64,000 nt of DNA. Origin: Metellina segmentata. Lineage: Eukaryota; Arthropoda; Arachnida; Araneae; Tetragnathidae. Within the stretch, counting starts at the first letter, position 1, and each line of letters starts with the position of its first letter. The stretch spans positions 61,133,981 to 61,197,980 of the forward strand of contig OX375875.1 of NCBI GenBank assembly GCA_947359465.1, read 5' to 3'. Below, in pieces: positions 11,540-22,720 of the stretch. The notes under the pieces are model-generated. The model did not search any database. It was not told where the DNA came from and was given only the letters and a program-made list of their open reading frames with translations. Position numbers and translations under genes: made by a program.

Positions 11540-11787
11540 TGGCAACTCAAAATATGTGGCATTGATTAAAATAATGTTGTCAGTTTTTTCAGTTCCTCAC
11601 AGCAATGCAAGCAGTGAGAGAATTTTCAGCATGGTTCAAAAAAAAATATCGTTCCAGAATGAACACTAAAACACTGGAGTCACTCCTCATAACAAAAATG
11701 AATATGGAAGTTTGTTACGATGTCAAGCTAAGCAATGAACACTTAAAAAAGCATAAAGTGCTTTCTATTCAACGAAAAAAATTGTAG
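11540..11787 (+). pseudogene. hAT transposase C-terminal dimerisation region, degraded
   Basis: The reading LSVFSVPHSNASSERIFSMV is the hAT C-terminal signature (P-H-S-N-A-x-x-E-R-x-F-S). A run of A residues at about 11640 then shifts the frame, and the protein continues as SRMNTKTLESLLITKMNM, again typical of hAT dimerisation domains. The rest of the transposase is not visible upstream. The frameshift and lack of catalytic regions make it a dead copy. Confidence 0.85.
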
Positions 11788-12496
11788 ATGAGATGTAATA
11801 AATAGGTAATTAGTTTGATCAACAAAAAAAATCGTATAGTGTGACTTAGAATTTTATATACTTAGACTTATACATTTAGTCAATAATTTTCTTAAATAAT
11901 TTTGAATATTGTTTAAAAATATTGGTTTCAATTCATTATTGAATAACTAATTAATTTTATTTATTAATTTAAATTAATAATTTTTAGTAACTTTTTATTA
12001 GTTTTAATAATTAATCAATAATTTATTGATACTATGTCGCATGTAATATGTCGGTAAGAAGTGCTACTGATGACTTGTTTACCAAAGTTGGAGACTATGA
12101 TACTATATAGAAGACTCTTTGTCATCATATAATTACAACAAAAAAGCCTAAATTAGTAAATTGTCTGCCAGCTACACATGTCGATATACGGCGTGGCATG
12201 AAGTCCTTATGCTATGCTGTGGCAGATTATGATAAGCACTTTGCAGCTGCTGCTCCGGATCCTTTATACTTCAGAGGTGGTGCAATTCACGGCCTAGCAC
12301 AGGGGGCCACCTGTTTTTAAACCGGCCGTGGGTTAATATTGTTTTTAATGCATGAAACAATTAAAAATGTAACGCAACGGCGGATAGTCAACTTGATACG
12401 TAGTGAATAATGACCGCCCATGGTGCTCCTGGTGTCGCATATTCGTATTCTATCATCTGCCGTTGCCACAGAACAAGTGTTGCCACCTTCTCTCAG

Positions 12497-12866
12497 TTAT
12501 TAGCCATGAAAAAGAAACCATTTACCAATGGGTAATTTAATGAATCACATTTGCTTGTAGCAGATGAAGAAATGTACCCAGAGGAAATAGATTTGTTTCG
12601 ATCTGTCAGTCTTACGGCGAGAAAAGCTGTTATAAAAGTTGAGGACATTGGGAGTCGCATCAAGAGTCAATTTAAGACAAGGAGGCAAAAATTTCAAGTG
12701 GTTTTCGTTGGCTCTTGATGAATTGACAGATATTACTGATACTGTTTGTTCGAGGGGATCAATACTGAGTCTGAGGTGACTGAAGAAGTAGCTTCTATGA
12801 ATTCTCTGCATGGAACAGCAACCGGGAAAGATTCCTGTAATGTGATGGCAAATAAATTGTACTGTA
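12497..12866 (+). pseudogene. GTF2IRD2/ZBED-like hAT transposase remnant, 5' part
   Basis: Segments in order are KKKPFTNG, then EEMYPEEIDLFRSVSLTAR, then VEDIGSRIKSQF, then (after a frameshift) WFSLALDELTDITDTV, then (after another) ESEVTEEVASMNSLHGTATG. This is the order and wording of the hAT-derived domain of GTF2IRD2-like and ZBED-type proteins, including the LDESTDITDT-like catalytic block, here with E changed to L in DEST. At least two frameshifts are present. The frame is cut at 12869 by an inserted MITE and resumes at 13302. Confidence 0.85.
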
Positions 12867-12869
12867 TTA

Positions 12870-13298
12870 GGCCCGGTGCATACATCCAGTTTTTCAACGT
12901 GTGGCACCGAAGCCCAATTATGCACACATAACCGTGAAATGACGCAAGTACTCATTTCGCGCCATTTGCGATAAATATTCTATCGAAGAAAACGTGTTGA
13001 TTTCGCTTACTTGTTGTAAAAAAGTATATTTTGAAACAAAATAGACGGTTACTATATACAGCCATTTATTAATCATTATTTATATTTCATTTATTTATGA
13101 AAACAAGTAGTTCAGACCGGAGAAGCGTGTGCGGCGAGCTGCGGCGCCGTGGGGAACTACGGTACAAATACAAGCAAGTCGGATGTGCGTCGCCGGAGGT
13201 ATGTGTGCACTACTCTAGTGGATCTAATGTATCTAAGACTGCATTTGCGTTGCCGCAGCTGCGCCGCACGTAGAAAAACCGGATATGTGCACCGGGCC
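12870..13298. mobile_element. Harbinger-like MITE, 429 bp, TTA target duplication
   Basis: Inverted termini: ggcccggtgcatacatccag at the left and, reverse-complemented, ggcccggtgcacatatccgg at the right. The similarity continues for about 45 bp (tttttc-acgtg-ggc). Both ends are flanked by TTA (12867-12869 and 13299-13301), the 3-bp duplication typical of PIF/Harbinger elements. There is no internal transposase. The flanking transposase pseudogene reads through when the element is removed, which confirms the boundaries. Confidence 0.88.
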
Positions 13299-13301
13299 TT
13301 A

Positions 13302-13350
13302 GAAGTCGAAAAAACGCTAACACAGTACAATTTGCAATGAAATAAGTTTG
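13302..13350 (+). pseudogene. GTF2IRD2/ZBED-like hAT remnant, continuation after MITE
   Basis: The frame just right of the MITE reads EVEKTLTQYNLQ, a stop where W is expected, then NKF. This matches the segment that follows the TTGKD block in the same family. It ends soon after in unrecognisable sequence. Confidence 0.7.
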
Positions 13351-14885
13351 ACCCTGATTTGTTGCTCTATGACTAGAATTACCTATGTAAATATCTTCAA
13401 GTTAGCTAACTAGCCCGCCAAGCCTAAAATTTTTATGATCCTTTCTAAAAAATGTCCCTTCGCCTAGCATATCCCCAATATGTTCAATGGGAGATAGATC
13501 TTGGGAAACCGCTGGTCAAGGAACAGCAGAAGTTTCAATGACGAATCCCGCATCTACCTTGGGACAAAAGACCATCACATTCGGTAAGACGGAGACCCGA
13601 CCAGTGCCACTATTCCCAATTTACTGTCCAGCGGCACGGCGCTGTAACTCCTAATGTAATGGTATGGTGAGTCATTACATACGACAGCCAGTAGTGATGC
13701 GAGGTAGTTTGACAACACAACGATACAACGGATCGTACAACCTGTTGGGAATTATAGCAAGTGAAAAAATAGTAAAATATTCAGAAAATTTTAGGGGAAA
13801 AAAAGGAAGGATAACATTTTATTTGAGCAAACAACAATAGTGTGATTTATTTTTAAAAAAAGGATTTATTAGTTAGTTCCTCAAAATAATTTAAATGGAT
13901 TTGGTCCTAAAATAGATTAAAAACAATGAAATGTCTAGTTTCCAAACGATTGCAACTGCATGGTGTGATGGAATTCAAATTCCTTTTTTGGAAATAAAAA
14001 TTATATTTCTTTTTACTCAAGACAGTAAACATGGGTTTTACAATGGAAGCACACAAGGCTAAACAAAGTGTTTAATTTCATAAAATCCTCGAACTGCCAC
14101 ACACACAGACGTCTCATCCAAAACTTCTGATTTCAGCTCCATTTGCAAGCATCAAGGACACATAAGAGACAGGAAGCTCCGGAGACACTAGGCCGTTATA
14201 CTAGACACTCGGGCTCTAGAACGTTACAAAACCTATCGTGAACTGATCACATATTTTTAGCATTCTTAAACTCGAATGAAAGGCTTATAGGAAGCATGGA
14301 CTAGTACAGCAATTAAGTCCACATGCGGTATAATGAAATTTCCATTCCGACGGCAGTTAATTTCACAGTGCAAGTTTCGTAAGATTTTTATTTTTGTTAC
14401 ATTTGTTACCATACATTTGTACATTTTATAAACTAACACAGGGTTCTCCCTCTTCAAAGGAAACAAAAACTTAAGAGCTATATGTGAAAGCTAAGCTTAG
14501 GGCTTTCGAGGCTATTGTTCATTCTCTTGAGGCTACATTCCACATGTGAAGATTTCACGAGTGTTATCTTTGGGTCTGACGCGAACCCAGTTTTTAAAAT
14601 GCTATTTTTAGCTAAGTTATATATATTATGCCTAGATTTTTTTATGACTACCTTCCATGAGTATCTTTGTCTTGGTTATTGGATAGTATGAAATAAAATA
14701 TGCCCAGGAGTCTCAAAAAATTAAGGATATTTTTTTTCAATTGTTCAGGACTAGTCAGATATTAAGGCCTTTTAAAGGCCATTAAAATTTTAAATGTGAA
14801 ATCAGGCCTTCTTAAGAACGGTGGAATCTCTGTAATATAATATGCCGGAACTTTTGGTGTGGAACTTTTTACCATTAAGACACGA
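13350..14885. other. Unique DNA, nothing recognised
   Basis: AT-rich, without SINEs, recognisable transposase or convincing exons. Confidence 0.55.
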
Positions 14886-14887
14886 GA

Positions 14888-15418
14888 AGTTTGGTTGGTA
14901 GGGTTTTATGGAGCATGAGACATACTTGGCCAAGCTGTACCAAACACAAAACGAACAAGGAATACACTAGGAAAGTAGTTTTACTGAGACAGCAAAAAGA
15001 AATACACCCAGAAAGTAATTGGTAATCTTTATTTTCGTCCAGAGCAACACAAAGAGTTATTGACGACGGTCCGGGATCAATCCCCCTAGGGAAAGAACCG
15101 AGGAAAACCCCACGTATTTTTGAACCACGGTCAGATGACGAAGCAACATCTGAGCTGGCCCACCACTCTCCAAACTTCCACACCAACCCAACGTGAGGAC
15201 TTTCGGCCACGACAGATTTAAGGTGCACCAGCCACCTCTACACCATACGCCTACATACATCTATGCACAGACCCGGATTCGAACCGGGAACTTTCCGATC
15301 TAGAGGCTAACACCTTAACCACCAGATCGGTTGGTCGGCGACACACAGAAAGAAATCGCATCTGCACGGCCTATAACTTGTAGGTTGCTAACACAGTGGG
15401 CAAACCCACTAATCTAAA
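14888..15418 (-). mobile_element. SINE2 interrupted by a SINE1
   Basis: The 3' half (minus) spans about 14888-15015 (ggttttatggagcatgagac and on). The 5' half resumes at about 15341, with gcatctgcacggcctataac and the tRNA-like head ending near 15418. The interruption is the SINE1 at 15016-15340. Confidence 0.85.
15016..15340 (-). mobile_element. SINE1, full length, nested in SINE2
   Basis: Complete from a ggtaatcttt tail to the head ending ggttggtcggcg. Flanked by acacccagaaag (15004-15015) and acacacagaaag (15341-15352), a 12-bp TSD with one mismatch. B box (gattcgaaccgggaa, minus orientation) and A box are present. Confidence 0.9.
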
Positions 15419-15593
15419 AACAAGAGAAGGATCAATTACAAAATTATGTAAATAAACATACTATGTGAATATAATACGTATTTTTTCATTAGATATTGTG
15501 TACCTTACATGCTAGTTTCTGTTTAAAAAAATATTTTTAATTTTTATAAAAAATTTTACTTGTATGAGAGAGAGAGAACTTGTATGATAATAG

Positions 15594-15764
15594 GATTGGT
15601 GTGACTACCTCCCGGTCTGTCCGCTTTGTTGCAATGGTCTTTTGAACAGAGAACACCTTGTGGAGTGCTCTAATTTACAGGACATTGACATCAGGGATAC
15701 TTCTCCCCAAGGACTTTCTTCGCTATATTGGACGGCAAGACAGCGTATGGCCGAAAGGCCGTAG
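15594..15764 (+). pseudogene. Non-LTR retrotransposon C-terminal zinc knuckle and tail
   Basis: Reads DWCDYLPVCPLCCNGL and then EHLVECSNL, giving C-x2-C-x8-H-x3-C. It continues to LYWTARQRMAERP and a stop. This is the module after the RNase H domain in many arthropod LINEs (CPLC...H-L-x-x-C...YW-AR-x-MA). No RT or RNase H remains next to it, so it is a 5'-truncated relic. Confidence 0.75.
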
Positions 15765-16284
15765 GATTTTTAAAAAAAGTATGATAATAATGATTTTACT
15801 TTGATGTTTTTATTTTTTACACTAATATCTTATAACAAAAATGTTGCGATATTGAATTTCGGTAATAACGAATTTGAATGTCCGTTCCCTTCCGATTTCG
15901 TTACAACGACTCCAGACTATCCAATCCTCGTATACCGAGTCAAAAACAAACAAAAATTACAAGCCGCTCTTAACAATCCGTCACCTTTAAGCGCAGTAAC
16001 CACCCGGCATCATTAATACAAGACAACAGCTTCCAGCCCCGATCGCAAGTTTAAAAAAAAAATTGAAATATAAAAATAAAAATATTAAACAAACAAAAAA
16101 ACAGAAAAGGGGGGGAAACCAGGTTCGAATGTGTTTGCGGATGGTACGTGCTTAAAAAGCGATTGGGGGCCTTCAGAATCTGTCCGCTCGTCTCTCTTTA
16201 CACACAGGTGACTCAGCAGAATCGATTTCCGAACTCTACGTCAGCCGAGTACCCCCGCCCCCTCACAAAGGCTCCTTGAAGCTT

Positions 16285-16312
16285 TTGTACCTCTCTCTCT
16301 CTCTCTCTCACT
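16285..16312. repeat. (CT)n microsatellite
   Basis: About ten CT repeats within a pyrimidine-rich region. Confidence 0.9.
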
Positions 16313-16502
16313 CATTCTGTCTCCAGCTCAATCAATAAATGCCTGCTTTCCTATCTCCCGCTTAAAATGCCAGTCCCCCACCACTCCGTTTTTATTCCGA
16401 ATAGAATATGAAGTAGTTTAAGATTTTTTTCCCCCCGCTTCTCCTTTTTAGTTATGTTTTTGTGCGAGCTCAGTTTTCATTTTTTTCCCTTTGCTTCACT
16501 CT

Positions 16503-17296
16503 TCGTTGTCATTTGGGTATAGTTATCATTGTTATTTGAGATATAACTTCAATCCACGCCAATAATATCCTCAATCCCCAAAGAATTCTGGTGAGAAATG
16601 GAAAAGCACGTTCCTTATTCCAAAGGTAAAAACTACGACGTTTCCGATTGAACTATTGTAATTTCCTGTTTTCTATTTATTTGCGCCACTTTTTGTTATC
16701 ATCTCTTCCGGGTATAGTTATCATTGTTATCTGAGATATAACTTCCAGTCCACGCCCCTGCAGATCAATATCCTCCACCTTCGAAGAATTTCGATGAGAA
16801 ATAGAAACGTACGTTTCTTATATTCCAAAGCCTAAACTACTTTTAAGAACTATTTACAATTGAACTATTATATCATGTTTTCATTTTCTTCTTTCATACT
16901 ACAATTCGTTGTCATCTTTTCTGGGAACAGTTATCATTGTTATTTGAGATTATAATTTCCAATCAATCATGCTACTATGCATACTAATATCCTCCTACCC
17001 AAAGAATTCCGGTGAAAAAATGTACGTTCCTTATGATTAAATGTAACGTTTTTTAATCCTCCCAGAGGTTAAACTACTTTAGAGAACTAGTTGCCGGTTG
17101 AACTATTATTTTATTTTTAACACTGTCCGTTGTCATCTCTTCTGGGTAGTTATTGTTATGAGATATAACTTCAATACGGGCCCCTGCAGAACAATATCCT
17201 ACTCCCACGAAGAGAAGTGGAAACACACGTTCTTCATATTCCAAAGATTAAATTACGAGTACTTTATAAGAAGTGGTTTCCGACGTAACTATTATA
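16503..17296. repeat. Ancient ~170-220-bp tandem array, four copies
   Basis: Four successive blocks (starts about 16503, 16692, 16907, 17127) each carry, in order: gttgtcat-tctt-tgggtat, tagttatcattgttat, gagatataactt, aatatcctc, aaagaattc-ggtgagaaa, acgttccttat, ccaaaggttaaactac, and ttgaactattat. They differ by many substitutions and indels. A fifth partial copy (cgctccttatatttcaaagg) lies at about 17556-17625. Non-coding. Confidence 0.8.
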
Positions 17297-18110
17297 AATG
17301 CAAGACATTGGGTAGCAATACAAGATATTATCATAGAACTAATGTCTCTTAAGAGATTTAAATTCTTTCAAGTAAGTAACGTTTGTCTTCAATAGATTTT
17401 ACGGGAAAATTCCATTTTCGACAAAGAGAGATTACACAATTCTAGGAATCCAAAGAGGGGTTAGCTGTAACATATTACTTTGAGCGAACCCGCAGTCTGG
17501 AAACCAACATCCCCCCCCCCCAAAAAAAAAAAAAGAATTAAAGTAGGAATTTAAAACACACGCTCCTTATATTTCAAAGGTTAAACTCCTTTTTACTGGT
17601 TTCCGACTTAACTACATCTATGTATTTGCTGTATTTATATTTTATGATAACGAGTAATCGGGATCCAACAAAATATGTTGGGGCAAAGAAGGTACGGATC
17701 TTAGAAGTTGGCACATGTCTTCAGGTACAGTGGTCATACGAGGGAAGTTGAGTAACTCTGTATAGGTTTATCTACTCATATTATCTGTAGAGTATAATAT
17801 AGATCCATCGTATTTTAAGGGCGGGTCCACTATAAAAATATAGAAAGACGAGGGGTCTGGTAACTAGCTAGTTGGCACCCCGTCTTCTGGTATAACAACT
17901 AAATGGTATAATAAGGGAAAGAGACCCTGCATATTTATTTAGACATTATTTGAAAAAATGGAATATTTATCTATCAAGTTAGGTGTGGGGGATCTCCAAC
18001 CAAAAAATATTGGTAGGTCCACTAGGATTCGGTATCCCTGGTGTTGGGAGTTTGTCAACTTTAGATCCTTGGTAATATTTTAATAATTACCCCTCCTGCC
18101 TTAAAATTAG

Positions 18111-18310
18111 AGTCATCGTGGATAAATGGGCTTGCCCACTGCACTAGTAGTTTGCAAGTTGTAATCTGTACAGGTTCGATTTCTGGGTGTACAGGTAATT
18201 CTCGTTTCTGTGTCCGTGAAACTTTCTTTGTGTGTATGTCCATTACTTAACGTCCTGTGTGACGCAATGTGGCCAAATATGGCCCTTGCGCTATACAATC
18301 ACAACCTGCC
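18111..18310 (+). mobile_element. SINE2, diverged
   Basis: Head gcttgcccactgcactagta, B-box-like caggttcgatttctgggtgt, body tttctgtgtccgtgaaactt and gtgtatgtccatt. The 3' end nears ggccaaatatggccc. Confidence 0.8.
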
Positions 18311-18337
18311 ATACAATTGTGAGTACCGATGCATTCG

Positions 18338-18527
18338 ACGTTGGGTTGGTGGGGAAGTTTTGAGAAAGTGGGGTGCCAGCTCACGTGTTGCCTCGTCATC
18401 TGACCGTGGTTCAAAATGACACGGTGTAGTCCTCGGATCTTTTCCTTGGGGGATTGATCCTGGACCGTCGTCAATAGCCCGTTGTGTTGCTCTAATACGA
18501 CGTTAGTTAAAAAATTTACCAAATTAT
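18338..18527 (+). mobile_element. SINE1, 5'-truncated
   Basis: Starts inside the body (acgttgggttggtggggaag) and runs to the acgacgttagttaaaaaatt tail. The tRNA-like head is absent. Confidence 0.85.
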
Positions 18528-18771
18528 CCGATGCATTCTTGGCTCTAGGAGTTGACGCCTATGCTCATAGTTGAAATATTCATCAGATCTTGACTCAGTG
18601 ACAAAAAAAAAGGCAAAGTGACAGAGAATTCCTAAAGACAGAGGCATGAAGGACCCTGGACCACTTGTCCGAACGCAAGAGCAATCACCTGTATCTTATC
18701 GGTCGAGAGAAAAGGGGCCGGAACTGCCCTGGGCGACGGCCTCATCCGATCTGTACCGGAAGCAGAAGATC

Positions 18772-19173
18772 CTATTGCTGCTTCTTTCTCCTCCTCAAGT
18801 CACCCAATACGCGACTCGGGACAAGGATGGAGGAAAAGGGAGATGGAACGAAACGCGAGACAATGATGAGCCCCCGCCGATTAGCATTAACCTCAGAGTT
18901 CCTTTCTGTACCTCTTGTTGCAGCAGAAGGAATGTTGCTGATTACTGAATTAAGATCGGTGTTCGGATCCGATGGATCATGTGTTCTCACGGCAGGAGAT
19001 CGAATTGCCATCGAAAACGGCCCTATTGTTCCCGAACCGTACGCAAAAAAAGGTGCGAGGGACACGGAATTGAAATCCGTGTTTGTTTCATTTTCTTCTT
19101 GGGGATCCAATTTGCATTCCTCTTGTAATCTATTGCAATATTTCTCCAACGGTGTTTCACGGAATCCTAAGAT
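18772..19173 (-). CDS. Candidate terminal exon of an unknown minus-strand gene
   Basis: A minus-strand frame of about 130 codons in a GC-enriched block ends at a stop near 18772. It is preceded by a plausible acceptor, gtgaaatcttag, followed by a frame starting FRETPLEKYCNRLQEECKL. It then gives a Ser/Asn/Thr-rich stretch with two similar segments (NTDFNSVSL and NTDLNSVIS). I recognise no domain. An overlapping plus-strand frame of 175 codons is equally open, so the coding strand is unproven. The acceptor sequence is repeated in the adjoining tandem array. Confidence 0.35.
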   Translation of the reverse strand: MLGFRETPLEKYCNRLQEECKLDPQEENETNTDFNSVSLAPFFAYGSGTIGPFSMAIRSPAVRTHDPSDPNTDLNSVISNIPSAATRGTERNSEVNANRRGLIIVSRFVPSPFSSILVPSRVLGDLRRRKKQQ

Positions 19174-19645
19174 TTCACAAAAGTTAAGCTAAGCTGGTAA
19201 TTCATAAATTTGCAGCAAAAATCAAAAATGTTTCACGGAATGCTAAGATTTTACAAAAGTTAAGCTATGCTAGTAATGTAATTCATAAATTTTCATAAAT
19301 TTGCAGCAAAAATAAAAAATGTTTCACGGAATGCTAAGATTTTACAAAAGTTAAGCTATGCTAGTAATGTAATTCATAAATTTTCATAAATTTGCAGCAA
19401 AAATAAAAAATGTTTCTCGGAATCCCAAGATTTTACAAAAGTTAAGCTATGCTAATGGTAATTCATAAATTTGCAGCAAAAATCAAAATTATTTCACTGA
19501 ATCCCAAGTTTTTACAAAAGTTATGCTAATGGTAATTCATAAATTTGCACCAAAATCCAAAAATGTTTCACGGAATGCTAAGATTTCAAAAAAATTAAGC
19601 TATACCAATGGTAATTCATAAATTTGCAGCAAAAAATAAAAACTC
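19155..19645. repeat. 74-91-bp tandem repeat, six copies
   Basis: Copies start at about 19155, 19231, 19322, 19413, 19492 and 19566. The unit is tttcacggaatgctaagatt, then ttacaaaagttaagctatgc, then aattcataaatttgcagcaa and aataaaaatg. Length variation comes from an extra attttcata segment. The first unit overlaps the acceptor and first codons of the candidate exon to the left. Confidence 0.9.
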
Positions 19646-19846
19646 GAGTCGCAATGAATTTACAAGAATGTACATAAAACTCCTTTAGTGTGTAGTACTA
19701 TTACTTTTTGAGTACACTTATTATTTAAGGATATCTAGTGTGTGGTGGTGTCACTCTGCTTTCCTTTCATTGAGCACTATATACAGTTAATATCCTTCCA
19801 TTTCTCTTTTTTGCACACAAGAGTTTTAACAGCAGCGTGGCTTCTG

Positions 19847-20155
19847 CTAGAGGTTTACATCAATTTCAACGTCGATTTTCAGATAAAAGGTACTTAGGCT
19901 TTTCTTGGGGGATCCGCTGAACTTAGGCAAGATGCTGAAGTCTTCGTAGGAGGAACGGCAGGAACTCCTCGGATGTCTCACACGAAATCTCTTGTTGTGT
20001 GGCCAGAGGACGGGTATCGGCATGAACGCTGAATACCCGTCGTTGGGGTGGGACACCTTCCCTCTACGACAATTCAGTGCCGACCTCCTCTGCTTGCTGC
20101 CTCTCCTCTTTTCCTCCTCTAGCCAATCCAGCGGAAATCTCATCAAGTTCTACTC
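19847..20155 (-). CDS. Possible coding block, function unknown
   Basis: A GC-rich block (about half G+C against an AT-rich background) with an open minus-strand frame beginning MRFPLDWLEEEKRRGSKQRR and running about 99 codons to a stop near 19847. It is rich in basic residues and has no recognisable domain. An in-frame stop lies just upstream of the ATG. A weak donor-like gtacct occurs after SPKKSL. It could be an upstream exon of the gene suggested at 18.8-19.2 kb, or a non-coding conserved block. Confidence 0.25.
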
Positions 20156-20189
20156 ACATAGGAACGAAACCCCGACACAATTCTCCTAG

Positions 20190-21860
20190 CAAGGGACCTC
20201 CGTTGATCATAACGTAACAAGGAAGATTCAAGGAAAACTCAATTTTTTCAAACTAAAATTCTATTATTAGAGCCTCCTGCATGGACTAGTGATAACAAGA
20301 CGTCAATTCGTCTCTAGTAGTGCCGAAGACTAATTAGATCAGTGACCAGGCGTTTAAAAATATTATCTGTGATAATGTGTGGAAAATATACCAAACCAAA
20401 ATCCTAACTGAGTTGTAACCAGCTAAAGGTACATAAAAAGTTGCATCTGCAAATACAAACTTGTTACTCATTTTTGATTACAATGAATTTCTACAACTCT
20501 GGAGTCAAAGGATTCCTTAGTAAGTTTGCATGTTTCGCAGGATTTTAAACTATGATCAAGTGGATAGATGTCTTAATTGAACTCTTTATCCAGTGCTTTT
20601 ATGCATGAAAACGTGCACACCGCTTACATTGATTGACTCAAAATTAATCTCCGTGTTCAAAAGGTAACTGAATAGTTTTGGAACGGGACAGAAATTTCAG
20701 AATCTACATAGATTGAATCTACACATACTTCAGGTTCTCAGATTTTGTTCAGTAAATTCCTGAAAACATGTTCACATGCCTCGCTAAATGAGGGTTTAAT
20801 TTATTTTGCTATTATATAGAAGATAGGGATCACATGACTCTTGGTTGTGGTAGTCATTTGATTTGGTAAATAAGTCAGAGGCTTGCTCAAACTGAATAAA
20901 CAATAGCTATATATAAAACAATTTTAAAACAGCATAAAAAGAACTTAAAGAGACAACCGTTTTTTACCACAAATTTCCAATTTCTCCTTTTAAACATTCG
21001 TCAGGTCTGTGGAATGATTTTTAAACTTTTGGTTGCCCCCTATAATCGCCATAATGAGGAAAATTTTATGCAGTACAAAAACTAACCATTCGAATAAGCT
21101 GCAATTTCGTATGGTCATATTAGAAGTGCATCTGAATCGATTCAAATCAAAATATATATTAAAGTTTAAATGTTTTCAAAAATTAATTTAATCATTGTTA
21201 TTGCATACTAAACACTATTTTAAAAATAAAATATTGGGTAGATTTTGTTTGGGTTCATTAACAGTAACATGATACAAAATATCAGCGCTATTAAAATATT
21301 ATTTAGAAAAATATCCATAATAGTCTGAGAAACTGGTTCAACATTAGGAGCTCAGATCTTTCTGTATTCATAACTTCGAAACGACAAGACCTAAAGACAT
21401 AAAGTTTGGAATTTAAAGTTTAATTTATATAAGATTTGAAATTGTGTGCCGAAATAGGGGTGTCGATTTGAAATTGTGTTGGTGCTCTTAATATGAAGAT
21501 GGCCCCCTTATGCAAATTTTATGCATTTGAATTTTTAGAAGACGTTAGGTTCCTGTCGAGCCATCTTTTAATTTGCTGCACTGCAAAAATTACTGGAAAG
21601 AAGAGGGGTGGTTCGGTTGTTGTGTTTTCGCGATTGTACATACGTTGCAATGAAAAGGTAAATAGGAATAAAATATTTAACAAAAAAAGTAAAGAGAACA
21701 AAAACCGTATGAGAGTTTTCGTGAAAAAAACTGAGCTCTTTGATTTTCAGACACAACAGGCTGTGAAAACTGTCACATCAAAGCTGTGGTAAGCATTTCC
21801 AGGCAAAAGTCAATTCTTAACTATATGGTCATAGCTATTGATAGCATCAAAATCAAGGAA
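20190..21860. other. Unique AT-rich DNA, nothing recognised
   Basis: No SINE, transposase or well-supported exon. A 99-codon plus frame at 21493-21792 is lysine-rich and probably chance. Confidence 0.55.
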
Positions 21861-21862
21861 CC

Positions 21863-21965
21863 GTGGTAGCCCATTTGGTAGAGTCATTGATTAGCAATTG
21901 GAGATTTACGAGTTCGAAAATCGATCCAACCAAAGACACTTGTAAATGCTCTACTTCTACCAAAT
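21863..21965 (+). mobile_element. SINE4-like tRNA head fragment
   Basis: ccgtggtagcccatttggta, then gattagcaattgg, then cgagttcgaaaatcgatcca and accaaagacac follow the same order as the SINE4 head at 26.78/27.13 kb (gattagcaaccag, gcgagttcgaatccaaccaa). Confidence 0.6.
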
Positions 21966-22059
21966 ATGAGTACCAACCCCTCAGAAGAATCAACATAAAG
22001 TTAATCTTCATTACAAAAATAATAGTGCAATCAACCAATGGTTACGACCCAAAAACATG

Positions 22060-22204
22060 TCCATAAAATTGAATTGGGGTTGTCTTATTTATGGAGCAAG
22101 GACCATATCCGGCCAAGTTGCGCTAAACACAAGAGATACAATTTCAAGAGGAATCAACGTCAAGCACTCTCAAACAAGGAAATTTTTACTGACATAGAAG
22201 AGAG
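22060..22204 (-). mobile_element. SINE2 3' half, broken by Tc1
   Basis: Minus-strand SINE2 from ttatggagcaaggaccatat to acatagaagagagaaatt, where a Tc1-type terminus starts. The missing 5' half has its counterpart in the satellite beginning at 22721. Confidence 0.7.
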
Positions 22205-22209
22205 AAATT

Positions 22210-22715
22210 CACTACATGGACAAAAGTATTTGGACATTGCATGTTTTTCAGAAAAAGTGTTTTATTCCATTTAGTAACAGGTAGACCCTCCTTTTACTTA
22301 TCTTACAGCTGTAACACGTCGAGGCATACTTTTCAGAAGTTCTCTGTAAGTATGGCCAGGAATTGCACGCCATATCTCTCGCAAGGCTGTGAGAAAAGAT
22401 TGCTGTAAATATGGGCGTGCGTGGCGGTGTGTCGTACTCGTCTCTCCAATTCGTCTCACAAGTGCTCGATCGCATTGAGATCGGGGCTCTGAACAGACCA
22501 GTCAAGCGAATTCACCTCGTTTTCAGGAAACCAATTCAGCACACGTTTTGCAGGATGACATGGAGCTCGATCCTGTTTGAACAAATAACCATCATCGCCG
22601 TAGTATTGCCATAGTGTAGGCAAGGCCGAATCATCCAGAACGTCGAAGTACACGTCAGCGTTTATGGTAGAAGTACATAAAGCAATGGGGCGAGTCCTAA
22701 CCAGGAAAACAACCT
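22210..22715 (-). pseudogene. Tc1-like transposon, truncated, with DD34E transposase C-terminus
   Basis: A terminal repeat, cactacatggacaaaagtat, marks the left edge and is a common Tc1-type terminus. The minus-strand transposase reads QDRAPCHPAKRVLNWF, then SPDLNAIEHL, with 34 residues between the second D and the E. A TGA stop at about 22456 replaces the Trp of the usual IE-x-L-W. The frame continues DELERRVR, shifts, and ends ALREIWRAIPGHTYRELL and MPRRVTAV, the family C-terminus. The N-terminal half and the second terminal repeat are missing. Confidence 0.88.
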
Positions 22716-22720
22716 CAAAC

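Noticed and set aside
15016..15340. Coding frames reading through the SINE2/SINE1 nest at 14.9-15.3 kb
   Set aside because: They cross SINE boundaries and share peptides with other SINE1 copies, so they are artefacts of repeats.
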